The notes under the pieces: generated by a model
The model's input: only the letters and a program-made list of their open reading frames with translations
Told to the model about the DNA's origin: nothing
Database searches by the model: none
Made by a program: the position numbers and the translations under genes
NCBI RefSeq assembly: GCF_051859125.1
Contig: NZ_JBHYGG010000002.1
Span: 18,928-82,927 of the forward strand
DNA: 64,000 nt
Direction: 5' to 3'
Origin: Gemmata sp051859125
Lineage (GTDB): Bacteria > Planctomycetota > Planctomycetia > Gemmatales > Gemmataceae
In this document: positions 9,245 to 18,512 of the stretch, piece by piece
Layout: every line of letters begins with the position of its first letter
Numbering within the stretch: the first letter of the stretch is position 1

Positions 9245-9776
9245 GGCGAGCCACGCCCGCCCGTCGCGCCGTGTGTTTTTGCCCTCCCCTTGGTGGGGGA
9301 GGGTGGCGAGGCTCTGTGAGCCGGGTGGGGGACGCGGGACGAGGTGTTCACGCCTCCCCCACCCGCCACTCGAGGACTCGTGGCGACCGCCTCCACCAGG
9401 GGAAGGTCAAACACACCTGTACGGATCAACCGGACTTGGCGCGACTCGCCACTCGTTCAACTGCGGACCGCCGGTTCGGTGACGAGTTCGTCCGGAGTTC
9501 GCCCGTTCGGGCCGAGCCATTAAGTACCTCCAGGCACTAACGGTAAACAACGGACACATCTGACTTTACAACTCGGCCAGTTGCTCAAATTGAAATTTGT
9601 CCGCAAGAATTATGTTGATTTGGCGAAATCGGAGTTCATCGGCGAGGGGTGGCGCGGGCGCGCCGAATCAATGAGAGCGCCCCGAGACTTGGCGTTGCCC
9701 GCCCGGCGGTTTCAAGCTCTAATCCTGCCCGGTGCCGCCGGACGCGGCCCGACCCGCACGCTGCAGGACGCCGAGC
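9245..9776. other. Intergenic region with inverted repeat and AT-rich patch
   Basis: The first part (9282-9408) is an imperfect inverted repeat with arms CCTCCCCTTGGTGGGGGAGG and a partner near CGCCTCCACCAGGGGAAGG. It is a different intergenic repeat family from the one at 449. The stretch 9530-9640 is unusually AT-rich (ACAACTCGGCCAGTTGCTC and following), a plausible promoter zone for the AsmA-like gene, though no clean -35/-10 pair is visible. Nothing coding is supported. Confidence 0.55.
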
Positions 9777-12700
9777 ATGTCTGACCCCGCGACGCCCGCC
9801 CCCAGCGCACCCCAGCCCGCCGCCCGCCGCAAGTGGCGGTTCAAGCTCATCGGCCCGCTCGCGGTGCTGCTCCTCGCGGTGTGGTTCGCCCCGGCCGTCG
9901 TCGCGAAGACATCACTCCGCAACCGCATCGCCCGGTCCGCCGCGGGCGACCTGAACGGCTCTCTGGACATTGGCGACGCCTCGCTCGGCTGGTTCTCGAA
10001 CGTCGAACTCCGCGGGGTCACCCTCACCGACCCGCAGGGCCGCGTCGTCGCGCACGTCCCGAAGGTGACCGTCGGCCGCACGCTCGTAGCGCTGATCCGC
10101 GACCACGGCGACCTCGGCGAGATCGTCGTCACGGGGCCGGTCGTCGAGGTCGTCTGCGAGAAGGACACGAGCAACCTCGAAACGGTTCTCCAGAAACTGA
10201 TCGCCGACACCACCCCGCCGTCGAGCGCCCCGCGCACGCCGATCAACCTGCGGGTGGTGGACGGCACGCTCACGGTCCGCGACGCCGACACGGGCCGGTT
10301 CAGCGAGTTCCGCGACATCGACGCCGCGGTGAGCGTTCCCGCGGCGCGGTCCGAGCCGGTCGCGATCACGTTGACGGCGAACGCGCCGACCCGGGTGGAA
10401 GTCGAGGCGTCGATCGGCGAGCCGAGCCGCGTGCGGGTCGCGACGAGCGACTTCGCCCTGGAGGCGCTCGCCCCCCTGCTCCGCCGCGCCGACCCGAAGC
10501 TCGCCGTCGCCGGCGCGCTCACCGCGGACCTCACGGTCGTTGTCGGTGCGGGGGCCGGCAGCGTTGACGGCACGCTTGGCGTGAAGGGGCTCGTGGTCAC
10601 CGCCCCGGCGCTGGCCGGGGACACCCTCCGCCTCGCGAGCGCCGACCTCCCGGTGCGCGCGTCGGTGAGCGGCGGCACGCTCCGCGTCGAGCGCGCCGCG
10701 CTGACGTGCGACCTGGGAACGGTCCGCGTCGCCGGCACCTTCGACCCCGAGTCGCTCGACAAGCTCCTCGACCGCCCCGGGGTCCAACTGGACGCGAGCG
10801 TGGACATCGCGAAGCTCGCCGCGGTGCTTCCGAAGGTGCTCCAGATCCGCCCGGGAACGGAGGTCCGCGAGGGCCGCGTCGCGCTCAGCGTCGAGAGCCA
10901 CGCCGACGCCGGCGGGACCGCGTGGAGCGGCAGCGTCACCACGTCGGCCCTGAAGGCGGTCCGCGGCGGGCAGGAGTTCCGCTGGGACGAGCCGCTGGCG
11001 GTCGAGTTCGTCGGCCGGGCCAGGGCCGGCGCGTTGCCCACCTTCGACAAGCTCGTGTGCAAGTCGGACTTCATCGCCGTGAACGCCAAGGTGACCGGCG
11101 ACTCGGTGCGGGCCGCGGCGAACGTGTACCTCGACCGCCTCTCGGACCGGCTGTCAGAGTTCGTGGACCTCGGCGGCGTGGACCTCCAGGGCGAGGCCGC
11201 CGCGTGGGTGGTCGCGTCGCGGAGCGCCACGAACGACTTCAAGGCCGAGGCGGGCGTCGAGCTGAAGCAGTTCGCCTGCCTCGACCGCACCGGCAAGGGG
11301 CTCCGCGAGCCGGCGCTCAAGCTGCACCTCACGGCCACCGGGACGGCGACCGACGCCGGGCACGTGACCGTGTCGACCGCCAAACTGACCGGCACCGCCG
11401 GCGGCGACGAACTCGACCTCGCGCTCCTCGAGCCGATCGCCGACGCGAGGCGACTCGGCACCGGCAAATTCGACGCGAGGGCGTCCGGCGACCTGGGCCG
11501 CTGGAAGAAGCGGGTCGGGGCGGTGGTGCCGACGCTCAACGGCTACCAGATGGGCGGCGCGGCGACCGCCCGCGGCACGGTGCGGCTCGCGCCCGACGCG
11601 CTGCACGTCGATCAACTGTCGCTGAGCATCGAGAACGCCAGGTTCCGGGGCGCGGGCCTCGACATCGACGAGCCGAAGATGGCGGCGGTCGCGGACCTGA
11701 CGGTGAACACGAAGGCCGGCACCACGACGTTCGACAACTTCACGATCACGTCGGCCCCGCTCAGCGTCGCCCGCGGGAAGCTCGTCATCGAGGCCCCGCA
11801 GGTCGGGCCGACGGTCGTGTACGGCGGCGGGCCGGCGGCGGCGAACCTGAACCGCCTCGGCCGCACGCTCGGCATGTTCGCCGACGCGCCCGGCCCGACC
11901 TCGGTGTACGGCCGGGCCACCGGGCCGATCCAGTTCCGCTACTCGGGCGACGTGACCACGTTCAACGGGCAGCTCGACGTGACCAACTTCTTCCTCGGGC
12001 TCCGGGCCGACCCGGCCTGGGCCGAGCCGGCGATGCGGGTCGAGGCCGACGGCTGGTACACCCAGTCCACCGACACGGTCGCGCTGAAGGCCGCGAAGGT
12101 CGAGCGGCCCGGCCTGGCGCTCGCCGCGGCGGGGAGCATCGGCCGGTTCGAGACGACCACCGACGCGAACTTCGCCGGCACGGTCACCTACGACTACGCG
12201 AAGCTCACCCCGAAGCTCCGCGAAGCGTTCGGGCCGAACTTCACGATCACGGGCACCGGGACGAAGCCGGTCACCTTCGCCGGGAGCCTCACGCCGCCGG
12301 TGACGCCCGGGGCCAAGGTGCCGCCGTCGGTGCTCGCGGCCGCGACCGGCGACTTCGGCCTCGGGTGGGACTCGCTCCAGACGCACGGGTTCGCGATGGG
12401 GCCGGGCGCGCTCCGGGCGAAGCTCGCGAACGGCGTCGCCCAGTTCGCGCCGGTCAGCGGGACGTTCGGCGGCGGGAAGGTCGCGGTCCACCCGACCGCC
12501 CGGTTCGTCCCCGCCCCCGGCGAGTTGACGCTCGCCAAGGGGCTCGTCGTGGACCGCGCCAAACTCACGCCCGCGGTGTGCGCCGGGGCCATCGGGTACG
12601 CCCTCCCGGCGGTCGCCAACTCCGGGAAGGCCGAGGGCGAGGTGTCGTTCGTGCTCGACGACAACCGGGTGCCGCTGAACGACCCGCAGCAGGCCACGGT

Positions 12701-13214
12701 CCGCGGCAACCTGATCGTCCACAAGGCGACGGTGACGGGCGGGCCGGTCATCACGGAGGTCGCGAAGCTGCTCGGGGCCGACAGCGGCACCATGACGCTC
12801 GCGAACGAGCAGACGGTCCCGGTGCGGGTCGAGCGGGGCCGCGTCCACCACGAGAACCTGAACATCAAGGTCGGCGGGTACATCGTCAAGACGACCGGCT
12901 CGGTCGGGTTCGACAACACCCTCGACCTGGTGGCCGACGTGCCGATCCCCGGCGGGCTCCCGGGGTTCAAGAACGCGCCGGCGCTCGCGAAGGCGATGAC
13001 CGGGAAGCGCGTCACGGTCCCGATCAAGGGGACGCTCGCGGCCCCCGCCCTGGACCAGAAACAGTTCCAGGCCGCCGTCGCGAAGCTCGCCCAGAGCGTC
13101 GCCAAGGAGGTCGGCCAGGCCGCGCTCCAGAAGGAACTGGACAAGGCGTTCCCCGGGTTGATCCCACCGGGCAACACCGGCGGGAGCGTGTTCTTCCCGT
13201 TCCCGCGAAAGTGA
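9777..13214 (+). CDS. Large AsmA/TamB-like membrane-anchored protein
   Basis: A 1145-residue protein with a cytoplasmic Pro/Arg-rich head, one membrane helix at about 24-43 (LIGPLAVLLLAVWFAPAVV), and a long beta-rich body typical of AsmA-like proteins. The first conserved block (about 60-110, DIGDASLGWFSNVELRGVTL) resembles AsmA N-terminal repeats. The C-terminal part (GTMTLANEQTVPVRVERGRVHHENL and on) resembles the AsmA C-terminal region. Family members form hydrophobic grooves that carry phospholipid across the periplasm to the outer membrane, which is the likely role here. The ATG at 9777 is preferred over 9732 because the resulting protein has the usual short head before the helix. Stand-alone gene, 64 bp before the AAA+/vWA operon. 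Confidence 0.75.
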   Translation: MSDPATPAPSAPQPAARRKWRFKLIGPLAVLLLAVWFAPAVVAKTSLRNRIARSAAGDLNGSLDIGDASLGWFSNVELRGVTLTDPQGRVVAHVPKVTVGRTLVALIRDHGDLGEIVVTGPVVEVVCEKDTSNLETVLQKLIADTTPPSSAPRTPINLRVVDGTLTVRDADTGRFSEFRDIDAAVSVPAARSEPVAITLTANAPTRVEVEASIGEPSRVRVATSDFALEALAPLLRRADPKLAVAGALTADLTVVVGAGAGSVDGTLGVKGLVVTAPALAGDTLRLASADLPVRASVSGGTLRVERAALTCDLGTVRVAGTFDPESLDKLLDRPGVQLDASVDIAKLAAVLPKVLQIRPGTEVREGRVALSVESHADAGGTAWSGSVTTSALKAVRGGQEFRWDEPLAVEFVGRARAGALPTFDKLVCKSDFIAVNAKVTGDSVRAAANVYLDRLSDRLSEFVDLGGVDLQGEAAAWVVASRSATNDFKAEAGVELKQFACLDRTGKGLREPALKLHLTATGTATDAGHVTVSTAKLTGTAGGDELDLALLEPIADARRLGTGKFDARASGDLGRWKKRVGAVVPTLNGYQMGGAATARGTVRLAPDALHVDQLSLSIENARFRGAGLDIDEPKMAAVADLTVNTKAGTTTFDNFTITSAPLSVARGKLVIEAPQVGPTVVYGGGPAAANLNRLGRTLGMFADAPGPTSVYGRATGPIQFRYSGDVTTFNGQLDVTNFFLGLRADPAWAEPAMRVEADGWYTQSTDTVALKAAKVERPGLALAAAGSIGRFETTTDANFAGTVTYDYAKLTPKLREAFGPNFTITGTGTKPVTFAGSLTPPVTPGAKVPPSVLAAATGDFGLGWDSLQTHGFAMGPGALRAKLANGVAQFAPVSGTFGGGKVAVHPTARFVPAPGELTLAKGLVVDRAKLTPAVCAGAIGYALPAVANSGKAEGEVSFVLDDNRVPLNDPQQATVRGNLIVHKATVTGGPVITEVAKLLGADSGTMTLANEQTVPVRVERGRVHHENLNIKVGGYIVKTTGSVGFDNTLDLVADVPIPGGLPGFKNAPALAKAMTGKRVTVPIKGTLAAPALDQKQFQAAVAKLAQSVAKEVGQAALQKELDKAFPGLIPPGNTGGSVFFPFPRK

Positions 13215-13278
13215 CCTCCCCCTCACTGCGGGCGCCCGGGTTTCGTGCTACCATGGCCGGGACCCGAGACGCACCGCC

Positions 13279-13911
13279 ATGCCGACGTTCCGCGACTGGC
13301 TCGAACGCACCCTCTCGCTCGGCGAGTCCGTTCTGGACGCGCCGGCGGCGCTGCTCCCGGCTCACCACGCCGACGTCGACGAACTCCTGCGCGCCGCGTT
13401 CGCCACGCACGCGCTCGACGTCGCCGGCCCGCCGCTGACCTTCGATGCCGCAGCCGCACGCGACGCGGCCGTCGCGCTGGCGCGGGCGTGCTGGTTTCTT
13501 GTGCGGCCGCCGGAAGACACCTCACCCGTCACGCTGACGCTGGCCGCGAACCCGTCGCCCGCGGCGCACCTGTCGGCCGACGTCGCACTGCGACTCCTGC
13601 CCGCCGTTCACCGCCGCGCCCGCCTCCGCGAACCCGGCGGCGTTCTCGCGCGTCTGATCGAAGCACTGCTGCGCGAGTGGCCCCTGTCGGGCGTGCTGGC
13701 GGACCTGAACGGCGCGCCCACATCCGCCCCCGAGTTCGGCGGCCACGCGGGGCTGCAACTGCTCTACGCCGAGCGGCTCGCCACAACCGGCGGCCGCGCC
13801 GGCTGGGTGCCTGTCTCGTCACCGGCGAGGGACCGGGCCGAGCGGGTCTATCATGGCTTGGGCAAGCCGCTACCCGCCGCGCCGCCCGAGGAGCCGGAGC
13901 CACATGCCTGA
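13279..13911 (+). CDS. Small helical first protein of MoxR-vWA-propeller operon (bpX0-like)
   Basis: A 210-residue protein rich in Ala, Leu and Arg, with no signal peptide or membrane helix. Predicted helices include VDELLRAAFATHALDV and GVLARLIEALLREWPLSGV. No enzyme motif is visible. Its place immediately before the MoxR gene, with an 8-bp overlap, and its size match the small bpX0 component of MoxR-vWA-beta-propeller ternary systems. That match rests on gene order and length, not on an alignment. It is probably an adaptor or regulator of the ATPase. The ATG at 13279 follows CCGGGACCCGAGACGCACCGCC and has only a weak ribosome site. Confidence 0.7.
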   Translation: MPTFRDWLERTLSLGESVLDAPAALLPAHHADVDELLRAAFATHALDVAGPPLTFDAAAARDAAVALARACWFLVRPPEDTSPVTLTLAANPSPAAHLSADVALRLLPAVHRRARLREPGGVLARLIEALLREWPLSGVLADLNGAPTSAPEFGGHAGLQLLYAERLATTGGRAGWVPVSSPARDRAERVYHGLGKPLPAAPPEEPEPHA

Positions 13912-15040
13912 CGCCCCCGCGGACCGCCTCCGCCAGTACGCGACCGACGCCCTGAAGGGCCGGTTCGTCGGCCGCGACGAGGTGATCGACCTGATCGCGC
14001 TCGCCGTGGTCGCGGGCGAGCACCTGTTCCTGTACGGCCCGCCCGGCACGGCCAAGTCGCTCCTCGTCCGCGAGTTCGCCGGGGCCGTGCGGTGCCGGTA
14101 CTTCGAGTACCTCCTCACGCGGTTCTCGGAGCCGAACGAGCTGTTCGGGCCGGTCGACCTCGCCCGCCTGCGGGACGGCGTCGTCGCGACGGTCACCACC
14201 GGGATGCTGCCCGAGGCCGAGTTCGCGTTCCTCGACGAGCTGTTCAACGCCAACAGCGCGATCCTCAACAACCTCCTGACGGTGCTGAACGAGCGGGTCT
14301 ACCGCCGCGGGGCCGAGACCCACCGGCTCCCGCTCCTCAGCGTGTTCGCGGCGTCGAACCACCTCCCGGAGGACGACGCGCTCCAGGCGCTCTTCGACCG
14401 CTTCCTGCTCCGGTGCAAGGTGGACGCGCTGCCGGCGGCGCAGCTCCCGGGGCTGCTCGCAGCGGGGTGGGCCATCGAGCGCGACGGGAAGCACCGGACC
14501 GAGAGCCCCAACGCACCCACCGCCGACGACCTCCGCGACCTCGCCCGCCGCACGAAGGCCGTGGACCTCGCGGTCGTGCTGGAGCCCTACGCCGACGCCG
14601 TCACGAAGGTCCGCGACCTCGGCGTGGCGCTGTCGGACCGGCGGGCGGTGAAGGTGCTGAAGCTGGTCGCGGCGTCGGCGGTGATGTGCGGCCGCACCGC
14701 GGCGAACCCGTCCGACCTGTGGGTGCTGCGGTACGTCTGGGACCGGGCCGAGCAGATCGGGCCGCTCGGGACGCTCGTGTCGGGCGTCCTCGAACGCGCC
14801 CCGGACGCCGACCGGCCGCACGCCCGCGCCCGCCGGCCCGAATCGGTGGACGCCGATTCGCTGGCGGGCGAGTTGGAAACCGCCGATCGCGAACTCGCGG
14901 CCGGACTGAAGCTCGTCGAACTGGCCCGGCTCCGCGAGCGGGTGCAGGCCGTCGCCGACCGCGCCTCGTGGGTCGCCGATTCGGCCGCACGCTCGCACCT
15001 TCTGGGCCGCTCCGCGAAGCTCCTGGAGAAGCTCGGATGA
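13904..15040 (+). CDS. MoxR-family AAA+ ATPase
   Basis: A 378-residue protein. The AAA+ core has Walker A GPPGTAKS at 45-52, Walker B FAFLDE at 107-112, sensor-type AASNHLPE and an arginine-finger region near ALFDRFLLR. LFNANSAILNNLLTVLNER between Walker B and sensor 1 is typical of MoxR/RavA proteins. MoxR ATPases work with vWA proteins as chaperones that remodel partners. The ATG at 13904 gives an 8-bp overlap with the gene before and has GGAG upstream; the stop overlaps the next start as ATGA. The C-terminal third carries a helical lid plus an extra Arg-rich region (PHARARRPES). Part of the five-gene ternary operon. Confidence 0.93.
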   Translation: MPDAPADRLRQYATDALKGRFVGRDEVIDLIALAVVAGEHLFLYGPPGTAKSLLVREFAGAVRCRYFEYLLTRFSEPNELFGPVDLARLRDGVVATVTTGMLPEAEFAFLDELFNANSAILNNLLTVLNERVYRRGAETHRLPLLSVFAASNHLPEDDALQALFDRFLLRCKVDALPAAQLPGLLAAGWAIERDGKHRTESPNAPTADDLRDLARRTKAVDLAVVLEPYADAVTKVRDLGVALSDRRAVKVLKLVAASAVMCGRTAANPSDLWVLRYVWDRAEQIGPLGTLVSGVLERAPDADRPHARARRPESVDADSLAGELETADRELAAGLKLVELARLRERVQAVADRASWVADSAARSHLLGRSAKLLEKLG

Positions 15041-15762
15041 CGCCCGTCGACCGGTGGCGCGACGTCGTCGCGGCCCGCATCCCCGCCGAACACCTCGACT
15101 CGCTCGCGCCCGTCCGCGACCGCAGCGGCGTCCGCGTTCACGCGACCGGCGCGACCACGTGGATTCGCTGGCCGGCCGGGAGCGCCGACGTGGTGCGGTG
15201 CCTGCTGCCGGTGCCGGGTGTGACGTTCTTCACGCACCTTCGCGGCGTGTGGCGCAAGCTCGGGAGCACGCTGCCGACCTCCGACGTGCCGCCCGAGGGC
15301 GACGGCCTGCCGGTCGCGGCCGTGCTGGTGCCGGGGCGCTTCGAGGCCGCGCCGCCGCGCGAAGCGACCCGCCCCGCGGTCCTGGGAATTGTTCGCGGCG
15401 GCGAACCGCGACCCGCGACCGCCCTCGTCTGCCCGGTCGAATCGCTGGTGCAGTGGGCCGACGTCGCGACCACCGCCGAACTCGCGGCCGTTCGAGCGGC
15501 CCGCTGCGGCGACCGGGCGGTCCTGCTCGGTCCGCGGCTCCCGTCGCTCGCCGGAGCGGTCCGGTTCTGGGGCACGACCGTCCTCGTTCCCGTGGGGTTC
15601 CGGCCCGATCCCGAGCTACCGCCGGCGGCGCTGCGCGAGGCGTGCGGGGCCGAACCGGACGAGCTTCTCCTTCTGGACGAGGCGGGTGCGGAAGTGGTCC
15701 CGAAGGGCGCGTTCGAGCCGCTGACGCGGGCCGGGGTGCGGCTCGGGGCGGCGCCGTCATGA
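15037..15762 (+). CDS. Third protein of MoxR-vWA-propeller operon (bpX1-like)
   Basis: A 241-residue protein starting in an ATGA overlap with the MoxR gene and ending in another with the vWA gene, so translation is coupled on both sides. It has no membrane helix or known enzyme motif. Visible features are WIRWPAG near the start, TFFTHLRGVWRKLGSTLP in the middle, and a C-terminal half with alternating strands (GTTVLVPVGFRPDPELPPAAL). By position and size it corresponds to a bpX1-type component of the ternary systems. The role is unknown; an adaptor between ATPase and vWA protein is a guess from gene order. Confidence 0.7.
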   Translation: MTPVDRWRDVVAARIPAEHLDSLAPVRDRSGVRVHATGATTWIRWPAGSADVVRCLLPVPGVTFFTHLRGVWRKLGSTLPTSDVPPEGDGLPVAAVLVPGRFEAAPPREATRPAVLGIVRGGEPRPATALVCPVESLVQWADVATTAELAAVRAARCGDRAVLLGPRLPSLAGAVRFWGTTVLVPVGFRPDPELPPAALREACGAEPDELLLLDEAGAEVVPKGAFEPLTRAGVRLGAAPS

Positions 15763-18509
15763 ACAGCCTCGACCGCGCCGACGCGTACCTCACCGTTCCG
15801 CGGGCCTACGCCGAGGCGCTCGGCATCCGCTGGGGCCGCGGCCGCGACGCCATCGAGCGGCACGACGAGAGCGTCCTCGCGTTCGCCGAGGAACTGCGGT
15901 CGATCCTCGACGGCGTGTTCGCCGCACCGCAGGTGCCTCCGTTCGCGTTCGTGCTGGCGGTCCTGGACGCGATGAAGCGCGACCGCGGCCCGGGCCTCGC
16001 CCCGCTCCGGCGGGCGTTCGAGGCGACCCGCGGCGGGGTGGGCCGGCGGAACGTCGGGCTCCTGGCCGCCGAGTTGTGCCGCGGGCTGCCCGGCAGCGTC
16101 GCCGGTGTCTCGACCGACGACATCGCGGCGGCGCTGCAGTGCCTGCGGATGTACGGCGAGCACGCCCGGACCGCCCCGGAGGAGCCGCCACTCACGCCCG
16201 ACGAGTTCGACCGCTACGTCGCCTCGCGACTGGTGCGACTCACCGACGACGACCTGAGGCAGTGGCTCACGCACGGCACCGGCCCGAGCGCCGCTTACGA
16301 GAAGCTCGCGGAAGAAGCCGAAGCGCTGCCGGCCCGCGTGGCCCGGCTGCTGGCGCTCGCGCGGAAGCGGCAGCGGCTCGTGGGCGCGGCGGTGCTGGTG
16401 CCGGCGCTCGACGCGGGGCTGACGCTCCCGCCGCGCCGCCGCTCGCCCGACGCGCCGCCGCAGGGCGGGTACTGCGACGTGACCACCCGCGGCGAGCCCG
16501 AGCAACTGCTGCCGACGCAGTTCGCCCTCGACCCGGACGAGTTCATCCGCCGGTTCGCGTCGCACGAACTGCTCTACTTCCAGAAGGAAGAACCGCACCA
16601 GCCGGCGGTGCCGGAGCGCGTGATCGTACTCGACCAGGGGGTGCGAACCTGGGGCAGCGTGCGGCTCGCACTCGCCGCGGCGGCGCTCTCGCTCCTCGCG
16701 CCGCGGGCGAAGCGGTGCGCGTCGGTGAAGTTGCACGCGACGTCGGCCCGTGGGCCGGTCGACGTGACCGGCCCGGAGCCCGAAGCGGTCGCCGAGGTGC
16801 TCGAAGCGAGCGACCTCACGCCCGACCCCGCGGCGTGCCTCGCCCGGGCGCTCCGCGACCCCGACGCCGGCACCGGTCCGCGAGACGTCATCCTGTTGAC
16901 GCACCCGCGGAGCGTTCCCGGCCTGTCGGTATCCGACGAGCTTGAGCAGCGGCCCGGGGACCGCGTGTTCGCCCTCGCGGTGGACGACCGCGGCCGCGCC
17001 GAACTGAGCCAGTGGACCGCCGGGGGCGTCGCGACGATCCGCACGTTCCGCGTCGATCTCGACGCCGCCGAAGCGGCGCGGCCCGACGAAGAACTCGGCG
17101 CGCCGCGGCCGGTCTTCGGGGCGGTCAGCGAGTGGAACGGGCCGGTCGAGCCGGTGCCGTTCCCGTTCCGCACGGGGCTGGTGGCCGAGCCGCACCAGTT
17201 CGGGTTCGACGCCGATTGCGAGTGGTGCGTCATCGCTGGCGCGAACGGCGTGCTGCACGGCCTCGCTCTCGACGGCTCGGCCCCGGAGGTGCTCCCGCGG
17301 GCGGTTCACGGCGGCACCACACTCCAGGAGGTCGATGCCGTCCTCGGCATAACCGGCGGCGTGGTCGTGTGCGGGCGGATCGGCCCCGCGGGCCGCCGGG
17401 AGCAGATCGCGGCGTATTACGACCGCACGACGCGCACGGTCACGGTCCACGCGCTCGGCCCGGCGCTCCACGACGCGCGGTGGTACGCCTACCCGGACCT
17501 GCACTGCATTGCCGTGCGGGCGGACACCGTCACCGGCTGTGCGCTGGACCTCGGGACGAGCGGCCGGTCCCCCGACCTGATGGGCGGTTCGTCGGAACTC
17601 GTGAGCCGCGCGCGCGTGGCCTGGGCGCGTTCCGCAACGGGCGACACGCCGCCGCACAACTTGCCCCTCATCACCGCGTCGGTCGATCCCGCGAAGCCCG
17701 TCGCCGGTCAACCGTTCCTGGGGATCGCTCGGACCGCCTGCCGCGTGCGGTACGCCGACCCGGAGTGGCCGACGGTGTGCGAGCCGCTTAACGACGGGAA
17801 GCCGCTGCTCGAAGGGGCGACCGTTCACCGGGCGCAGCTCGCGGGTTCGGTCCTCGCTCTCGCACTGGTGAAGGGGTCCGACCGCAAGCTCGTGCTGCTC
17901 CGCGGGCCGGACGGGAACGTGATCGGCGAGGTCACGCACCCGGCCCGCAACGCCTTCGCGCTCTCGGCCGACGGCCGGTTCCTGGCGCGACGCGACGCGG
18001 TGCGGTCGGTGATCGTCTCCGCGACGAGCGATGTGAGCCGGGCGCTCGCCACGGCCCCGCACGCGGCGCTGCACAACGCCCTCGACGTTCGCCTCGACGC
18101 CGAGCCGTTCCGCCTCGTCGTCGCCATCGGGACGTTCGCGCACACGTTCCGCGTCTCCAACGGCGAACTGCGCTACTCGCTCGCGCTGGGGTGGGACAAC
18201 TTCCCCGAGCCGAAGGTGCCGCTGCCAGCGAGCGCCCGCACGTTCGCCGCTGTGGAGTACGACCCGGCACGGTTCCCGGTCGGCGAGGGGGCCGCGGCCG
18301 GTGCGTGGCGGGCCGTCCTCGACCGGCTCGGGCAGGTGCTGCTGTTCGCGAGGGGCGAACTCGTCGCGGCGTTCAGCGTGCGGCGCGAGCGGGCCGCGGC
18401 GTGGCTCCCGGGCGGCGTGTTCTGGGGCACCACGGCGCTCATCGGCGGCCCCGCGACGCCGAACGCCGAGAAGATTTTCGCCAAGGCCATCGAAGCGGCG
18501 GGGAGGTGA
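15759..18509 (+). CDS. vWA domain fused to beta-propeller-like region
   Basis: A 916-residue protein with three parts. A helical N-terminal region (1-280) precedes a von Willebrand A-like domain (about 285-440) opening with VIVLDQGVRTWGSVRLAL. A long C-terminal region (about 460-916) has repeated four-strand-like units of the propeller type, for example CEWCVIAGANGVLHGLALDG and NGVLHGLAL-type turns. The first metal-site motif, normally DxSxS, reads DQGVR from Asp292, so metal binding may be lost or altered. MoxR-vWA pairs act as ATP-driven chaperone/threshold machines; the propeller is a likely target-recognition module. ATG by ATGA overlap with the preceding gene. The propeller assignment is by pattern only. 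Confidence 0.82.
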   Translation: MNSLDRADAYLTVPRAYAEALGIRWGRGRDAIERHDESVLAFAEELRSILDGVFAAPQVPPFAFVLAVLDAMKRDRGPGLAPLRRAFEATRGGVGRRNVGLLAAELCRGLPGSVAGVSTDDIAAALQCLRMYGEHARTAPEEPPLTPDEFDRYVASRLVRLTDDDLRQWLTHGTGPSAAYEKLAEEAEALPARVARLLALARKRQRLVGAAVLVPALDAGLTLPPRRRSPDAPPQGGYCDVTTRGEPEQLLPTQFALDPDEFIRRFASHELLYFQKEEPHQPAVPERVIVLDQGVRTWGSVRLALAAAALSLLAPRAKRCASVKLHATSARGPVDVTGPEPEAVAEVLEASDLTPDPAACLARALRDPDAGTGPRDVILLTHPRSVPGLSVSDELEQRPGDRVFALAVDDRGRAELSQWTAGGVATIRTFRVDLDAAEAARPDEELGAPRPVFGAVSEWNGPVEPVPFPFRTGLVAEPHQFGFDADCEWCVIAGANGVLHGLALDGSAPEVLPRAVHGGTTLQEVDAVLGITGGVVVCGRIGPAGRREQIAAYYDRTTRTVTVHALGPALHDARWYAYPDLHCIAVRADTVTGCALDLGTSGRSPDLMGGSSELVSRARVAWARSATGDTPPHNLPLITASVDPAKPVAGQPFLGIARTACRVRYADPEWPTVCEPLNDGKPLLEGATVHRAQLAGSVLALALVKGSDRKLVLLRGPDGNVIGEVTHPARNAFALSADGRFLARRDAVRSVIVSATSDVSRALATAPHAALHNALDVRLDAEPFRLVVAIGTFAHTFRVSNGELRYSLALGWDNFPEPKVPLPASARTFAAVEYDPARFPVGEGAAAGAWRAVLDRLGQVLLFARGELVAAFSVRRERAAAWLPGGVFWGTTALIGGPATPNAEKIFAKAIEAAGR

Positions 18510-18512
18510 AGC

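Noticed and set aside
9581..9784. Small frame upstream of the AsmA-like gene (67 codons)
   Set aside because: It overlaps the real start and has no ribosome site or family.
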